Assembly: GCF_005239225.2 (NCBI RefSeq)
Contig: NC_133299.1
Location: 4,282,967-4,346,966, forward strand
Origin: Populus alba
Lineage: Eukaryota; Streptophyta; Magnoliopsida; Malpighiales; Salicaceae
Length of the DNA stretch: 64,000 bases
Direction: 5' to 3'
Made by a program: the position numbers and the translations under genes. Shown here in pieces: positions 15,100-28,600 of this stretch (position 1 is the stretch's first letter; each line of letters begins with the position of its first letter). Under the pieces are notes generated by a model. The model searched no databases and had not been told where the DNA came from. It worked only from the letters and a program-made list of their open reading frames with translations.

Positions 15100-17660
15100 A
15101 AGTAGTATATGGTCTACCAAATTTGCGAGCAATTAAAAAGATGGTGTGTAGAGCATGTCAGGAAGAAAAACAAACCAAGGCTCAATATAAGAAGACTATT
15201 GACATTCTAACCTCAAGAACCCTTGAATTGTTACATTAGGACCTAATAGGTCCAACTCAAACTAAAGTCTGAGTGGAAAGAAATATATCATAGTCATTGT
15301 GGATGACTATTCAGGATATACTTGGTCTATTCTATTAAGAGAAAAGTCTAAATCTTTTGATCTTGCGAGGAAATTGTTCAGAAGACTGCAAACATAAAAT
15401 AATTTTTCCATCTCTAGAATTCACAGTAACTATAGAAAAGAATTTGAAAATACTAACTTTTCATTTTTTTATGATGAAAAAATACATAAAGAATTCTTTT
15501 CTCCTATCACTCCTTTTCAAAATGATATAGCTAAGAGAAAGAATATAGCTATACAAGAAATGGCTCGAACTGTGTTGAATAGTAAGAAAGTTGCACTGTA
15601 CTTATAGAAGAAAGCTGTCAACATTATTGTACATATTTTGAATTGTGTTATGTTTAAATTTGGAATAAAACTCACTTCCTATGAGTTATGGAATAACAAG
15701 AAGCTTATAGTCAAATACTTCAGAGTGTTTATAAGTTTTTTCTATATCTTGAGAGATCAAGAAAACTTATGTAAATTTGATAACAAGAATGATAAATGAA
15801 TCTTTCTTGGATACTCATCACACAACAAAGTCTACAACCTATGAACTCAAACTGTCATGGAATCAATCAATGTGGTTGTTGATAACAATTTTAAGGAATG
15901 TATGAAGAAAGACCTTGATAACATCATTGAGATAACTGAAAAAACCTCATTAGAATAAGATAAGAAAAACCAGGAGGAGAGTTCTTCACACGTTTTTAAA
16001 CAGTTATGAGAGAAAAAACCTTCATTAAGGATAAAACATAATCATCATAAGGAGAACATTATTATGAGGTTAAGAAAAAAAGTTATCAATTAAGACACAT
16101 ATATATGTTATTTGTTGTAAAATAAACCTAAAAAGGTTGAATATGCCTTATAAGATGAAAGTTAGACCAATGTCACATATAAGGAACTAAATCAGTTTAT
16201 AAGAAATGGTGTATGACAATTGGTTTCACATCCTGATAGTCACAAAATAATTGGAATCAAATAAATCTTCAAGAATAATTTAGACGAGTATGAAACAATC
16301 ATCAACAAAACTAGTGGCACAAAGATACACTCAAGTCGAAGGGATTGATTATGATGAAACATTTGCACCAATAGCTCATTTAGAATTTCTTCATATACTA
16401 CTTGTAATTCCTTATCAATTGAATTTTAAATTGTATTAGATGGATGTGAAGAGTGCATTCATAAATCTAATTCTATAAGTAGAGGTCTATATAGAATAAC
16501 CCAAAGGTTTCACTAATCATTTATTTCCTGATCATACATACAAGTTGAAGAAAGCCTTCCATGGTCTAAAACCAACACTACGAGTATGCTATGCACTGTT
16601 AAGAAAATATTTGTAAAATAACAATTTCAAAAGAGAAACAAGTTGGCAGGACTATTTTCGTAAGAAAAATTGGTAGACATCTACTCATTGCTCAGATTTA
16701 TATGGATGGCATTGTGTTTGAAGTTACTTATGAATCATTTTCTTATGAGTTTGCTACAAAAGTTATATTTGAATTTAAAATAAGTATAATTGGCGAGTTA
16801 AACTTTTTTCTTGGCATACAAATTAAGTAGAGTGAAAATAAAATTTTTGTTTGTCAATCTAAGCATGTTAGAGATATGGTTAAGCAGTTTTAAATAGAAG
16901 AAAAGAGTCATGCTTGTACACTTGTGAGCACATTTGTTAAAATAAGCTTCGATCCTATAGGTAAGCTATAGAAAAGTGTTGATTATACACTTTATAGAAG
17001 CATGATAAGGACTCCATTTTACATTATTGCTAGTATACTTGACATTGATTTTTGTGTAGGTGTTTGTGCTAGATTCCAATCTAATCCTAAAAAATCACAT
17101 CTTATAGCATTTAAAAGAATCTTAAAATAAGTACTACAATTGACTATGGTGTATGGTATTCAAAAAAATTCAAACTTGAGTCTAGTTGGCTATTCAGATG
17201 TTGACTAAGAAGGTAACGCTAATAAAAATAAAAAGCACTACTGAAGGCTATTTTTATGTTGTTGGAAACTTGGAAGCATGAATGAGTAAGAAATATAATT
17301 CAATCTCATTGTCCATTGTAAAAGTCGAGTACATTGTAGCAGGTAGTTGTTGCACAAAACTTCTTTGGATAAAAAAGATGCTGGATGATTATGGTTTCTC
17401 TCAAGATACTATGACTATTCATTGTGATAATTCCAATGCAATTAGTATCTCTAAAAATGATGTGCAACATTTAATAACCAAGCATATAGATATAAGACAT
17501 TATTTTATTGGAGACTTGGTTGAGTCAAAGATTTTGTCATTAGAACATAAACACCAAATATCAATTGATTGATTTATTCACGAAACCTCTAGATGGTCTA
17601 AGATTTGAATTTCTTAGAAACGTTATTGGTGTATGTGATATACCCTGATTATTAAAAGAG
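15100..17660 (+). pseudogene. copia pol relic: integrase, reverse transcriptase, RNase H
   Basis: The order of pieces is as follows. About 15,105-15,235 is GAG-pre-integrase (GLPNLRAIKKMVCRACQEE). About 15,240-15,400 is integrase core (IVDDYSGYTWSILLREKSKSF). About 16,315-16,450 is reverse transcriptase (VEGIDYDETFAPIAHLEF). About 16,695 reads YMDG where active elements have YVDD. About 17,282-17,660 is RNase H (CDNSNAISISKN, TKHIDIRHYF, LFTKPLDG). Several stops and frame changes separate the pieces, so no polyprotein can be made from this copy. Confidence 0.8.
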
Positions 17661-19089
17661 ATAAAATTCATAAATAATATAAAAAAAATGTGTGTAAAAA
17701 GTTTTGTTTGTGTTTTTATTTGTTTGTTAACACTGAAACACAAAAGCAAACCTTGCAAGTATACCTAATCTTTACCAATTAGGATCGATGCAAATCTTAT
17801 TTGGTAGTCTTCACTTTTGAAATGTTATTCTCTTGGAAGACCAAATAAAGCTATAATCTTAAACACTATAAGAAATTCAAGTTGTTTTACTAATTGCTAG
17901 CAAAAGTAAAATTGATTTAAGGGGGAGTAATGTGCATTGAATTGATTAAAGCTAGTTGAACATAGTGTATAGGCTGTTAAGACACTTCTCCTAACAAATC
18001 CTTAAGAAAAAGTCAAGTGTTCACATTATTGTGGAAATAAATGAACACTTCAGTATAAATCCATTATACTCCAAATTTTAAAGAAAAAGTCAATTGCTCA
18101 TTGTGAAAATAAACGAGCAATATAATATAAATGATATAGTTAATCAAACCCTATGTTAAGAGTGAGAATATTTTATATCTAGGCCCCAACATAAAGTTTT
18201 ACTTTCAACATATGCTCACACTTTACTAACAATATATCAAATTAAAGAGAAAAAGATGAAGATAGAAATTTTAAAGTAGAATTGTTGTCTTTTTCACTCA
18301 CAAACTCACATATTGATTTGGTTAGCTAAAAAAATATGTGTTCATGAATGAAGATTAACTAATAAGGTAAGTGTTCCTTCTAAACTGTCAATTGTGAGTA
18401 TTTTTAGGCTAAAAGATTAAGTTAATTTATGTAGGTTCATATCTCTTTCTAAGTGCACAATTAGATACAATTGTGAGAAAAACATGTGAAAATAACGTGG
18501 CCTAACTGATTTGAGACATATAAAGAGAAATTATTAGTCTATAGAGTCAGTCTTTTTCATAAAACTGACATGTCATTTTAAGAGAGGCTATATGTGCCTA
18601 TTATGAAGCTTGATATGAGCAAGAACAAGAGAGAAAATATTTTTTTTACAATTGAATTAATGGTTTTGTTTATCAAAACATCTAATCATCATTCTCTCTC
18701 CCTCTCTCTTTCTTGTTTTAAAGTACCCTCTCATAATTTTCCAAGAAAATTTCTTCATCTTTACTTGACATCTTCCGATAAATACAAAATAAATTTATGA
18801 GACAAAACATCTATTTATCCTCTCTATCTTGAATTTAACCTTTATGCAAAAATGGTAAGGATATCCTATCTTGATATGAAATTTCTTGAGAAGATTATTA
18901 AAAATATTGTGTCTTTACAATCATTTTCATAATATATTTGCATAACATATTTTTTTTATTTATTATTTTTGAAAATGGCTAATGCATTTTCTTGTTGAAT
19001 GTTGCTACAATCTAGAAAAACCAATTGTTTCACTTCCCTTGGTACAAAGATGGCTTACAGAAACAATTTCTCTAAGAAGAACATGCTAG

Positions 19090-19690
19090 GTGAAAAAGAA
19101 GTTTTGGTAGGTGATTCCCACACTTGTGTTCATAAAAGATATCTTTAAAAAAAGACAATTGGGCAAAATGACCGAAGGAGCATTTGCTCTAAATGTTGAA
19201 GTAGTTAGAAAGTTTTATGCCAATTATGAGCTTTTCAATCTTGATGACCATTTTATTACTTCCACTATCATTAGAAAGTTATATGAGCTATTTGAAATCA
19301 TAGATCCTAACTTTTCCTATAAAAGAATAGAAGCCCCTTCAAAGACTTAGATTGGTAATCTATGGTTTGACAAATCACATAGTTTGCCTTTGAACACCAT
19401 GTTACTTATTTACTGATTATTAGCAAAAAAATATGTTAACAAACCCCTATTGGAAGGCATATTGAGCTAATAATTGAGAAAGTCCAATTCATATATATTA
19501 TTACTATTGATGTTCCTATCTACCTAGCCACCCATTTTATTAATGTCATACAAAAAGCTACAACTAGGAAGGAAGTGCGTTTGCCTTTTAGTGGGTTGAT
19601 ATCTAGGGTAGAAATTATGACCAAAATACCCTTGCATGATAGTGAGCCAATAATTAAGATTTATGGAAAGATCTTAGCTGTAATTGTTGT
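19090..19690 (+). pseudogene. Putative plant transposon-protein domain relic downstream of pol
   Basis: The first part is an open frame reading LNVEVVRKFYANYELF and STIIRKLYELFE. After a stop and a frame change it continues near 19,575 as RLPFSGLISRVEIMTK. The order 'VxxFYAN ... INxxYxL ... LPFPxLITRL' is that of the plant 'putative transposon protein' domain seen in many retrotransposon annotations (I believe Pfam PF20167). It lies between pol and the 3' LTR, where Sireviruses keep an additional ORF. The assignment is from motif memory only. Confidence 0.45.
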
Positions 19691-20380
19691 TAAATCTAAA
19701 GTTGTGATCAATAAAAAAAAAAAGGTCACATCCTGAAGAGTCTACATCCTCTCATCCTGAAACTCCTTAAACCATCTCCTTACTCTCTCTTATAATTGAA
19801 CAATTGTAAGTATTATCAAATGAGTTTGATAGTTTTACTAGTAAGTAGGAATAAAAGATTGATCCTGTTAACAAGTTGTTAACATATATGCAATAAGATA
19901 TTGTGTAGGTTAATGAAAAATTTGTTCAACTCGACTTGGATGTCAAACAAGTACATCAATCTATTATTAGTAAAGATGAGGACTAGGATGTTTGCCGTAC
20001 CAAGAGGAAGGCAAGTATGGATGCAAAGAAAGAAAAAGAAAAGTAAGCTAGTAGTCAGCAAGCAAAAGCCAACCATCAATTTGTTTATGTTATTTTACTG
20101 TTTTCTAATCAGTAATGAATATTGAATATTGAATATTGAAAATCCTGGTCTTTAATAACTATGATATTTTTTGTAGCATAGAAATCTCTATGCTGAATAT
20201 TTGATACATTTTGAATTTGATGCATATAGTTGTATAACAATATTTGGTGCATGATAGTTTTATGACCATATTATGAATTATTAAGATGCAATATACTGCA
20301 TGAAGTATTCTTTGAATATGTTATGAACAATTTGAATGAAACATGTTAAGAACTGTTAGGATGTTGTTGTATAAATATTA

Positions 20381-20800
20381 TTAACTATTCTCGTGCTATA
20401 TAACATTGTTTCAATTATGCATGCAAGTATACTTTAATAAAGTATTTGTTAAAATACTTTATTATGATTGAACTATCTGAACTACTTCTATGCTAATTCA
20501 TCATTATAATATTATTAACTATTCTCATAATATATAACATTGTTTCAATTATGCTTGCAAGTATACTTTAATAAAGTATTTGTTAAAATATTTTATTATG
20601 ATTGAATTATCTGAACTACTTCTATGTTAATTCATCATTATAATATTATTAACTATTCTCATGCTATATAACATTGTTTCAATTATGCTTGCAAGTATAC
20701 TTTAATAAAGTATTTGTTAAAATACTTTATTATGATAGAACTATTTGAACTACTTTTATGCTAATTCATCATTATAATATTATTAACTATTATATTGAAG
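20381..20800. repeat. 134-bp tandem repeat, three copies plus a partial
   Basis: The phrase TTAACTATTCTC recurs at 20,381, 20,515 and 20,649, and TTAACTATTATATTG at 20,783, an exact period of 134 bp. The copies differ by only a few bases, so the array is younger than the copia copy around it. It abuts the 3' LTR relic. A shorter repeat (GAATATT, about four units) sits at 20,115-20,141. Confidence 0.9.
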
Positions 20801-21103
20801 AGCCTGGAGGCTCGTAAGGGGAATTTTTGTATTAACTATTAGCAACTAGAAGTTTTAGTTAGAATGACAACAATTTAAAGATCGTCAAATGTTTTGGCAA
20901 GCTACTGCGGTAGAAGATAAAATAAAGTATTTGTCTTGATAAATAAGGTAGTGTACATATAAAAAAAATTTAGTCGAAAATACTCTTGTAATCTTCTAAA
21001 CTAGTAAAATTTGTCTATTCTGAGTTTGGTTGTTCCAAAGGGTTTTTTATATTTTGAAAAGTTCTTCAAAATGTTATTTCTTCATAACTAAATAACTTGT
21101 TTA
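20799..21103 (+). repeat. 3' LTR relic of the copia element
   Basis: It aligns with 14,771-15,079, sharing TATTAACTATTAGCAACT-like, GTATTTGTCTTGA and AAATAACTTGTT motifs in the same order. Its right border is not sharply defined. Confidence 0.65.
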
Positions 21104-22282
21104 TCTAAGTTTTATGTATTTTTATTTATTTAGTTATTGATTAATATTTGCAAAATATTAGAAGATTGCTTTTTAACATTCAAGGAACAAAAACAAGACT
21201 GTGAAACTGTATGCTTTGTCTTAGATGTGTGTTGAGGATTTTTATTTTAGGCTTTTTGGGTTCCAAAGGGAGTGGATAGAAGTCGGAAGAAAGTGAAAAA
21301 TATTTCTCTAAATGTTTTCGACTTTTCAGTCTCACAACCGCAATTTCCACTTTTCTCTCATCATCCCTTTCAGCAATAAGCTATGACTACTTATAGCAAT
21401 CATACTTTCCTCCTACTTCAAGTGATGGAGATGTTTCAACACGTCATTTTGCTTGTCTATGATCCACGCCACTGCCTTTCCTTAAACTCATATTTCTCTC
21501 TTCTTCTCGAGTATTGACTGAGTTGTGCAATCACTGTTGTCAGCTTAGGATTGAATTCCCGGCATCGAAGGGCCGGCCCCTACAAGGTTGTGTTCTGTTC
21601 GAGCTGAGTGGTCAAAAATGGGTCCATGGTCACGTGATGTTCACGAGGTGCGGAGGTGGTGCTTGTTGAAAGCAAATTTTGGCAGTGCAGGGCTCTGAGG
21701 ATCCCAGCCAACATTGTTTCGAACATGTGGTGAAATCAATGTCTTAAAGACAAGCATTTGTAACATAGATGGCTTCCTCTCCTAAGGCCATTTTGTTTCA
21801 TATGAAACCCAAACGGCAATTTACCATGTGGCTGTGGGGCATTATGATATTAAGATCACAATTTCGGCTGTCCTTCGAATTTGGAGTTAATCATGTCTAA
21901 TTTTCTTTCACCAAAATTACTTGTTTCTTGACGAGATATGACCCACATTTTCATCGCCATTATGATATTTCCCGAGGTTTTTTTTCTTTTCTTTTAGTAA
22001 GCTCTACCAAGCTAGGTGAAATTGTGGTCCTTTGGGTTTGAACTTTCTTGATGGTTTCCCCCCCAAAAGGACAAAATCTTTATTAGGAATGATGACCCGA
22101 TTTTTGTATTGCCTTTATATCATTTTGTGGTGTGGTATTGTTTCGAGCCAGCTTCACCATGCTAGTACTTTGGTGCACATGGAGATATTGCGATGCAAAC
22201 TTCAAATGAACAAGTGCAGATTAAAATGCTTTAATGTGGGAAATCTTGTTTTGATCATTGGCATTTAAATAGGTTTCTCGTA
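21104..22282. other. Intergenic, no supported gene
   Basis: This mixed-composition stretch has a less AT-rich patch at about 21,540-21,840 (GGGCCGGCCCC at 21,570). I found no reading frame with recognisable domains, no RNA gene and no transposon end. Confidence 0.4.
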
Positions 22283-22640
22283 TACAGATTAAAAAAATTA
22301 TAAAACTCGATTAAAAAGATATGAAGCCCAATAAAAAAATATTCAATTAAAAAAATTCTAAAAAATAAACAAAATCAACTTGGATTAACTTAGTATCAAA
22401 TTCATTATCCAGATCATGAAGTCAAGATAATCTTATAAAAAATAAATTGAAATTTTTTACAAAACCTCACTTTTAACAGTTCTAACATGGAAAATTGAAA
22501 TTGAGAACATAAAAAACTAAAGTCATGAAATTAATATACAGGCCATCATAAGAAAATAAAAATTAATCAAGAAGCAAAATTTCCAAAATAATTAATATTA
22601 GAAATGAAGTTGAGAAAAAAACAAAGCAAAAATAAAATAA
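22283..22640. repeat. Dispersed repeat copy (family shared with 60.1 kb)
   Basis: Phrases such as AACTTGGATTAACTTAG and ATCCAGATCATGAAGTCAAG match AATTAACTTCGGGTTAACCC and ATCCAGGTCATGAGATTAGG at 60,150-60,360 in the same order and spacing. Both are AT-rich and carry no reading frame. The class is not known to me. Confidence 0.55.
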
Positions 22641-25600
22641 AATAAATTACAAGTTATTTTATAACAGTGGTTTCATTGATGTAGTTATACTTTTTAGTGT
22701 TTTATTAATGATGCTGGCAATAAAATTAGTAATTATTTTTAAAAAATACTTTTTTGGTAGTTTTCTATAAAAAAATTATTGGTACTTTGACGAAGGAGGA
22801 AGAAGAGTTCCACACAATTTGAAAGAAAAAACAGGTGGGGCTATCGCTTAGGTCAGCCTGAAGGTATTTCACCAAATACATTGACTTGTGTAGAGCACGT
22901 TATCATGAACAATGGGGATATATGGCAGTCTCCTCTCATCAAGATTATGCATTGCAGCATAGAACATCAACTGGATTCTCAACTAGCTAGCACCATATTA
23001 ATTTTCTAGATGATTGTGTGTGTGTGTGTGTGTACGAAGTTCTTTCTGTGTGGATGTTTTTCCTCGAATTTTCTCATTAATTGTTCATAAGCAATGCAAC
23101 AACGCACGAGGCGCAGCAGGCTAAATCATTTCCCACTCTTGATCGATTTACTGTGCTCTCTGTTGCCAGTACCGCACCCCTTCTCTCCCTTCCCTGCGTA
23201 GGGTGACCTATTTAAGCTTGACACCATATTCAAGCTTCATGTGCTTACTGGTCTAGTTTTGTGGGTTACAGTACTCTATATCTTTATAGCTGGGATGTGT
23301 AGGGGCCTGGGGGCTGTGTGGAGAAACTGAACATGAGGATGACAGTAGTTTGAATGCGGGAAACACCAAAAGGCTCACCCTATCAGACTAGATTAGCTTG
23401 GAGTCTTAGATCCCAGCACTGGGACACCCCTAGAATGATTCCTATCTTTATAATATCCTTTTTTTTTCTTCTTTTTTTCCGCCCTAGCGAGCGACTATTG
23501 CTGGAATTATTGCCCCATTTGCTTCTCCTACTGACGACCCAATAAGCATCCGTTTGAATTCAGCAGCTCTTTTGGAAAACATATGCTTGTCGCCATTTAC
23601 TTTCATGCAAAAAAAGGTGAAATATCCATAGCCTCAATGCTTGTCTGCCTTCTATTATTTTTTTATTTGTGAGGGTAAGTGCACGCTTGGAGCCCAATTA
23701 TTGCCGTCAGTTATCACCATTTGGTTGCGATATTCTTCTGCCCTCTGAAAGTGCCTTTTCCTAGAGCGACTTGCAAATTGGATATTCTTCTTTCCACATA
23801 ATGCCTTGCCCTTCAAAATTATTTGTGACGTTGTGTATAGCAAAGGATACCTAATTAACGAGATCACTTACTCAAACTCTAATATTACAGTGTTTAACGG
23901 TAGAAAAATAACCTGTTTTACTATTCTCTGAAATTTAGTGATATTTAAATATTCTTTTGAAATAACTTGGAAGATATTTAAATAACAAACATACTAAATT
24001 GCATTTAGCCTATACATGGCCTTGACAAAAACAATAAAAGAAAATAAATGGTTGTCTTTGATTCAAGGGTATCTTGGTATTTTTAGAGCGGCTATTAGTC
24101 ATTAATGATTTATGTAAAGGTATTTTTATCTATGAAGTATTTTATGAACAATAAAATAACAAAAATATCTCCAAGAATAAAAAAAAAAATCAATTGTTTT
24201 GGGTAGGGGTATATAGGTATTTTTGGTTTTCATATACAATAGAATTACTAATTTACTATTGGATCCAAGAAAGAAATTTAATGCATTGGGGTCAAGAATA
24301 TTAGAGTCTTTTGTCTCCATTTTTGTTGTTAATTGGTTTGCATGAGGGTAGAGTAGTAATTTACTATTAAATAATATTTTTAATTAGAAAAAGTTATTGA
24401 CGCGTGTTCAACATGTTCCAGCGAGTGGGTAACGTCTGTGTCATTTAGACGACACGTGTGATGCCACCTGGTGGCCAAAATTGACCTCCCCTCGTCTTTC
24501 TATATGCGTCATTGTGTTCTTTTCCACGTGGAGTGGCATGTAACAATTTACATGTAACAATCATAAATTTTGTATATTTTTTTAATATAAGTTTTTTCAG
24601 TTGTTTTGTTTTTATATAATTTTTCAAGATATTATTCTAGAAACATTTTACTGCCTTGTTCCTCTTCCTTGTCTGACAAATTTGACGATATCGTCACAGA
24701 GCCAAAACATTTTCCTGCCTTGTTCCTCTTCCTTGAGATGAAAAAAGTGTGAAGTGACCCTAATTTCTGGAAATCCTTCTTTAAATTAATACCAATATGC
24801 TGTCCAGCTTGGGAAGTCTTCAAGGTAAACTTGAAAAGGATCCAGCGGGTCACGAGGGTGCTTTGGGGTTGAAACGTGAAGGGTTTAAGGGTTGTGTTTT
24901 GGGTAAATTTGGCTTAGGTATATGGGAGTTATAAGGATTATAAGTTTTGTGTTTGTGATGAGGTTGACGGGTGTTTGATGCAATTTCTGTGATAGAAACC
25001 ATAGGGTTAAGGCTTTTAAATTAAGATGAAATTAATTGCAATAATGTTTGTTTTTCTGAGAGAGAAAGACAGGAGGGACATTCTAAAGTCTATTCTAAGA
25101 GATGATTAATTGATAATGTAACCCAGTGATCAGTCGGTAATTAAGGAACATGTCTCCCTCTTGCTGCATCGATCTATGTTAAAGTAAAAATATTTTTGTA
25201 GTTCTTCTAGGTGCATTATAATTCTTAATGATATATTTAATATTTTTTTTTAATTCTCTTGAATTATCATAAACTAATATAAATATATGTGTTAAGAGTA
25301 TTGTAATCTACGTCATAATCCAAGTTTTAATTATAAGAACTTCCTCTAATTTGAAAGTAACATAATATAAGAGCTCTCTTCCTTCCTTCTCCCCTAGTTC
25401 TTTCTAACATGATATCAAACCTATAAAGAAATCCCAAGAGAGAGAGTGAACGGATAAGTAACGTCCAAGGAAAAATATAAAGATGTATGATGATATAGAA
25501 ACCAACAAAAAAAAATTGTAACATTGCATCAAGAGAAATAGCTAGAAGAAGCCAAAAAAAGCTTAGTGCAAGCTTACAACTCCTTGTAGAGGAGAAGTTG

Positions 25601-28600
25601 TGGTACAAAGAAAATCATACATGAAAGGAGTGAAAAAAAAAAGATCCTCCTAAAAGGGAGGTGGACAGTGGCCAAAAAGCCATAATGAAGAATGTGGCAG
25701 CAGCCACTAGACAAGAAAAATAGGTATTTATGTTTTTAAATCTCTTAAATTATTCTGAATTAGTATAAATATATGTATTCAAATCCAAGTCCATGTGATT
25801 TTCTCTCTTAAGATGGTAATATATTTTATACAAAAAAGATTTATTTACACCTCGCTTCCCTTCCGAACTTCTCCCCTAATTATTTCCTTCAAGAACAAGT
25901 CTCTATGCGTGGTGGCATTAAAAAACAAGCTGTTTTATTTATAATTTATTTTATTTCAGCTGTCTAACACGTTCGTCTGTCTCATCTAAAATTAATCCAG
26001 TCAGTACGTGTCCTGAAAGTTGCTGTGAAATGCATCTTAAAGTTTATGTACACACAGTGAAATTATGAAATATCAGCATGCTACCACTGGGGATTAAAAC
26101 TTCAGATTGTTTTCAGGGCTTCTTCAACCTCCCCATTTCTCACTTTTCAATTTTTCAGCGATGAACTTCCCTGATTTGTGTCTGTTGACTGGAAAGTAAT
26201 TTTAATTGACTTTTAATTAAGTTAAAAGGCTGGCTAGCTAGCTAGTCTATATATCTAGTACTGCTGGCGATTTGTGTCCAAGATCCAAGCATTATGACAC
26301 ATCAAAATGCTGTCCCTCACTCCATTTCACTACGGTAAAACCACCTCCTGTGTGTACAAATAAATTTATATATTTTTAGAATAATTTAAAATAAACTCTT
26401 ATCCTTTCAGAACAAAAACAATAAAGATAAAAAACATTTCATCTACATCCTTACTTACCGCCCTTGTCTTTTTTGGTAGATAGATGCAATGTTCAAACAC
26501 TAATAAAGCATCCAACGGTAAGTTTTCCGGTGGACACATGTTCGTCTACATTATTAAAATGGAAAAAAAAAACACACTTCTTGTTGTCATTTTTCTCCTC
26601 TTCTCGTGGGAGACATAATGGGGAATCAAAACCCAGAATTTTTGTTTTTTTATTAGATCTTCTGTTGTTGAGCATCTTATGTGTGGTCTTTTCGGTTTTA
26701 GTTGTGGTTCGGAAGCTATGTGCTGTTGTGTTGTGCTTGTTTTTGTCTTCTCACCGTGAGTGAGTGTTTTTTTTTTTTTTTTTAATTGTTTTTTGCTGTA
26801 TGTTCATGCAAAGATGGCTTCATGTCCAAGAGCCTGACATCATAAAAGTCAAAATAAGTTTGTTTAGAAGTGGAAATAATTCAATGTAGTACAATAACAT
26901 GTGCATGGAAACCAGTTAGGATAAATAGTAGTTTGTAACCATCCTTTTGATCATTTATTTCCTCCGTATACTACTGTACTTGCTCCAAAACCATTGGCTG
27001 TCTGTCTACAGAATTATCGTAAAAGGTGAGACATTTCTATTTGGGAGTAGAAAATAATGCCACCGAATAAGTTAGTAGGTACAATAATAAGTGCCCCATA
27101 TTCATTCTCTATTTTTTTCCAATCATCCTTTCAGAATTCGGGATTAATTGTAAATCTTGGGTCTAAATAGTTTGTAGATATAGTTTTTTTCCCCCTCCTC
27201 TATATTCTATAATAATTTGTTGTAGTTTGCCACTAGTAAGCAAATGTTAGAGTAGAGCGGAACACTAACATTTGTATTTCTGGAAGTTATTTCTTGTTTT
27301 GTTCCCATTAATAATTACTAGGCTGGGAGGTGTGGAGACAACAAGGTATTAAAAAAAATTAATATATTTTTTGGACGGCTATATTTTTTTAAAATTATCA
27401 TGTAACCTATTTCATCATAATAAAAAATAAAAATTCTTTATTCTGATAGATATAAATATATTATCAAACCATGTTAAATCTTGTGTTTTTTTTTAAAAAA
27501 AATTTTCATAGTACCATATTAATCAATAATTGTTCCAAGTTCTTCACAACAATGTAAAAACAAGTTCAGTGTTAGCTTGAATCTGAAATTTTTGAACTCA
27601 TTTTTCATCAAAGATGCTGGATGCTGTGAATAAATAAACTGAGGGAGTCTTTGGATCGATGACCACAGAATTTCTCATTTAATAATGTAGTGCATCCTCC
27701 TCTTCCTTTATTAAGCTTATTCACTTCCCACTAATTTGATCTTCTTAATTAAAAGCCTAGCCCTACTCAGTCTAGTGCATCATTGATGCCTAGAAAACGT
27801 CTTCCTAATTGTTTAAGCTGTCAAGATCTACACTAATTAGCATCATGCAAGTGGGCTCTGTTAATTAATTCACTGTTAGAAATAGGTAGAGAAAGTAGCT
27901 AATGCTCATTATAATGGAGTTGCTGTGTCATCATCTGCTTTGTTAATATTGCAAAACAAGGTAAGAACAGATTATCATCAACAAGACAAATATTTTCCAT
28001 CCATTATGTAATCCATAGGCTAGAGTGTACTTAGCACCAAAGTAATTTGTCCTAGATTAACAAAAAGTATGAATTCAACTAGGTTTTGTGTCTCTAATTA
28101 TTTCCATGATGTGATGATGAGGCACACCATTAATCCATTGCTTCTTCTCCAAATAGAGCCCAAGGTAGTTATCAATTTTGTGATCGTGGCATGGATTTTG
28201 TTGCTCACCATATAGGAGGAAAAATGCTAGAATATTCGTAATACATATGATTAATTTGGTCTGGAGATTTTGCACCCACGACATTAGCAAATAAAATAAT
28301 ACAATAAAGAAAGGGATTTTAACACCAAAATTAATAGAGATGATTGAATATTGATCTCATGCTTTCCAATAGAAGACCAACAAGTAGAAAAGAGAGACCA
28401 AGTTAGGCCAAACATGTCAGAATAATATCAGGGAGCATATATATTAATGTTTTGGCTTCTTCGATTGGCTCGAAATTAAAGAGAGAGAGCCAACAAGAAG
28501 ATGACACCACCGCATTGTCTCCAAAATTAGGCCAACTATGATATTGTTTGGCAAACATTTGACAAAGCATGTCTCTAGCTTCTTTTGTTGTAATGCTTTG

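Larger units (their letters stand above)
14771..21103 (+). mobile_element. Decayed Ty1/copia retrotransposon, Sirevirus-like
   Basis: Two similar segments, 14,771-15,079 and 20,799-21,103, have the position of LTRs and bracket pol remains in plus orientation. They share stretches such as GTTAACTATTAGCAA and CTTCTAAACTAGT. The gag and protease regions are missing: the left LTR runs almost directly into GAG-pre-integrase sequence. The order integrase, reverse transcriptase, RNase H identifies Ty1/copia. The RNase H resembles the Sirevirus/Maximus lineage (AGSCCTKLLWIKKMLDDYG, then FTKPLDGLRFE). A polypurine run (TTTAAGGGGGAG, about 17,917) lies well upstream of the 3' LTR, and extra coding sequence follows it, also as in Sireviruses. 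Many stops and frameshifts show the copy is dead. The outer ends are approximate. Confidence 0.8.

Noticed and set aside
26464..26763. Plus-strand open frame of 99 codons
   Set aside because: Hydrophobic T-rich translation with no domain, in AT-rich intergenic DNA.
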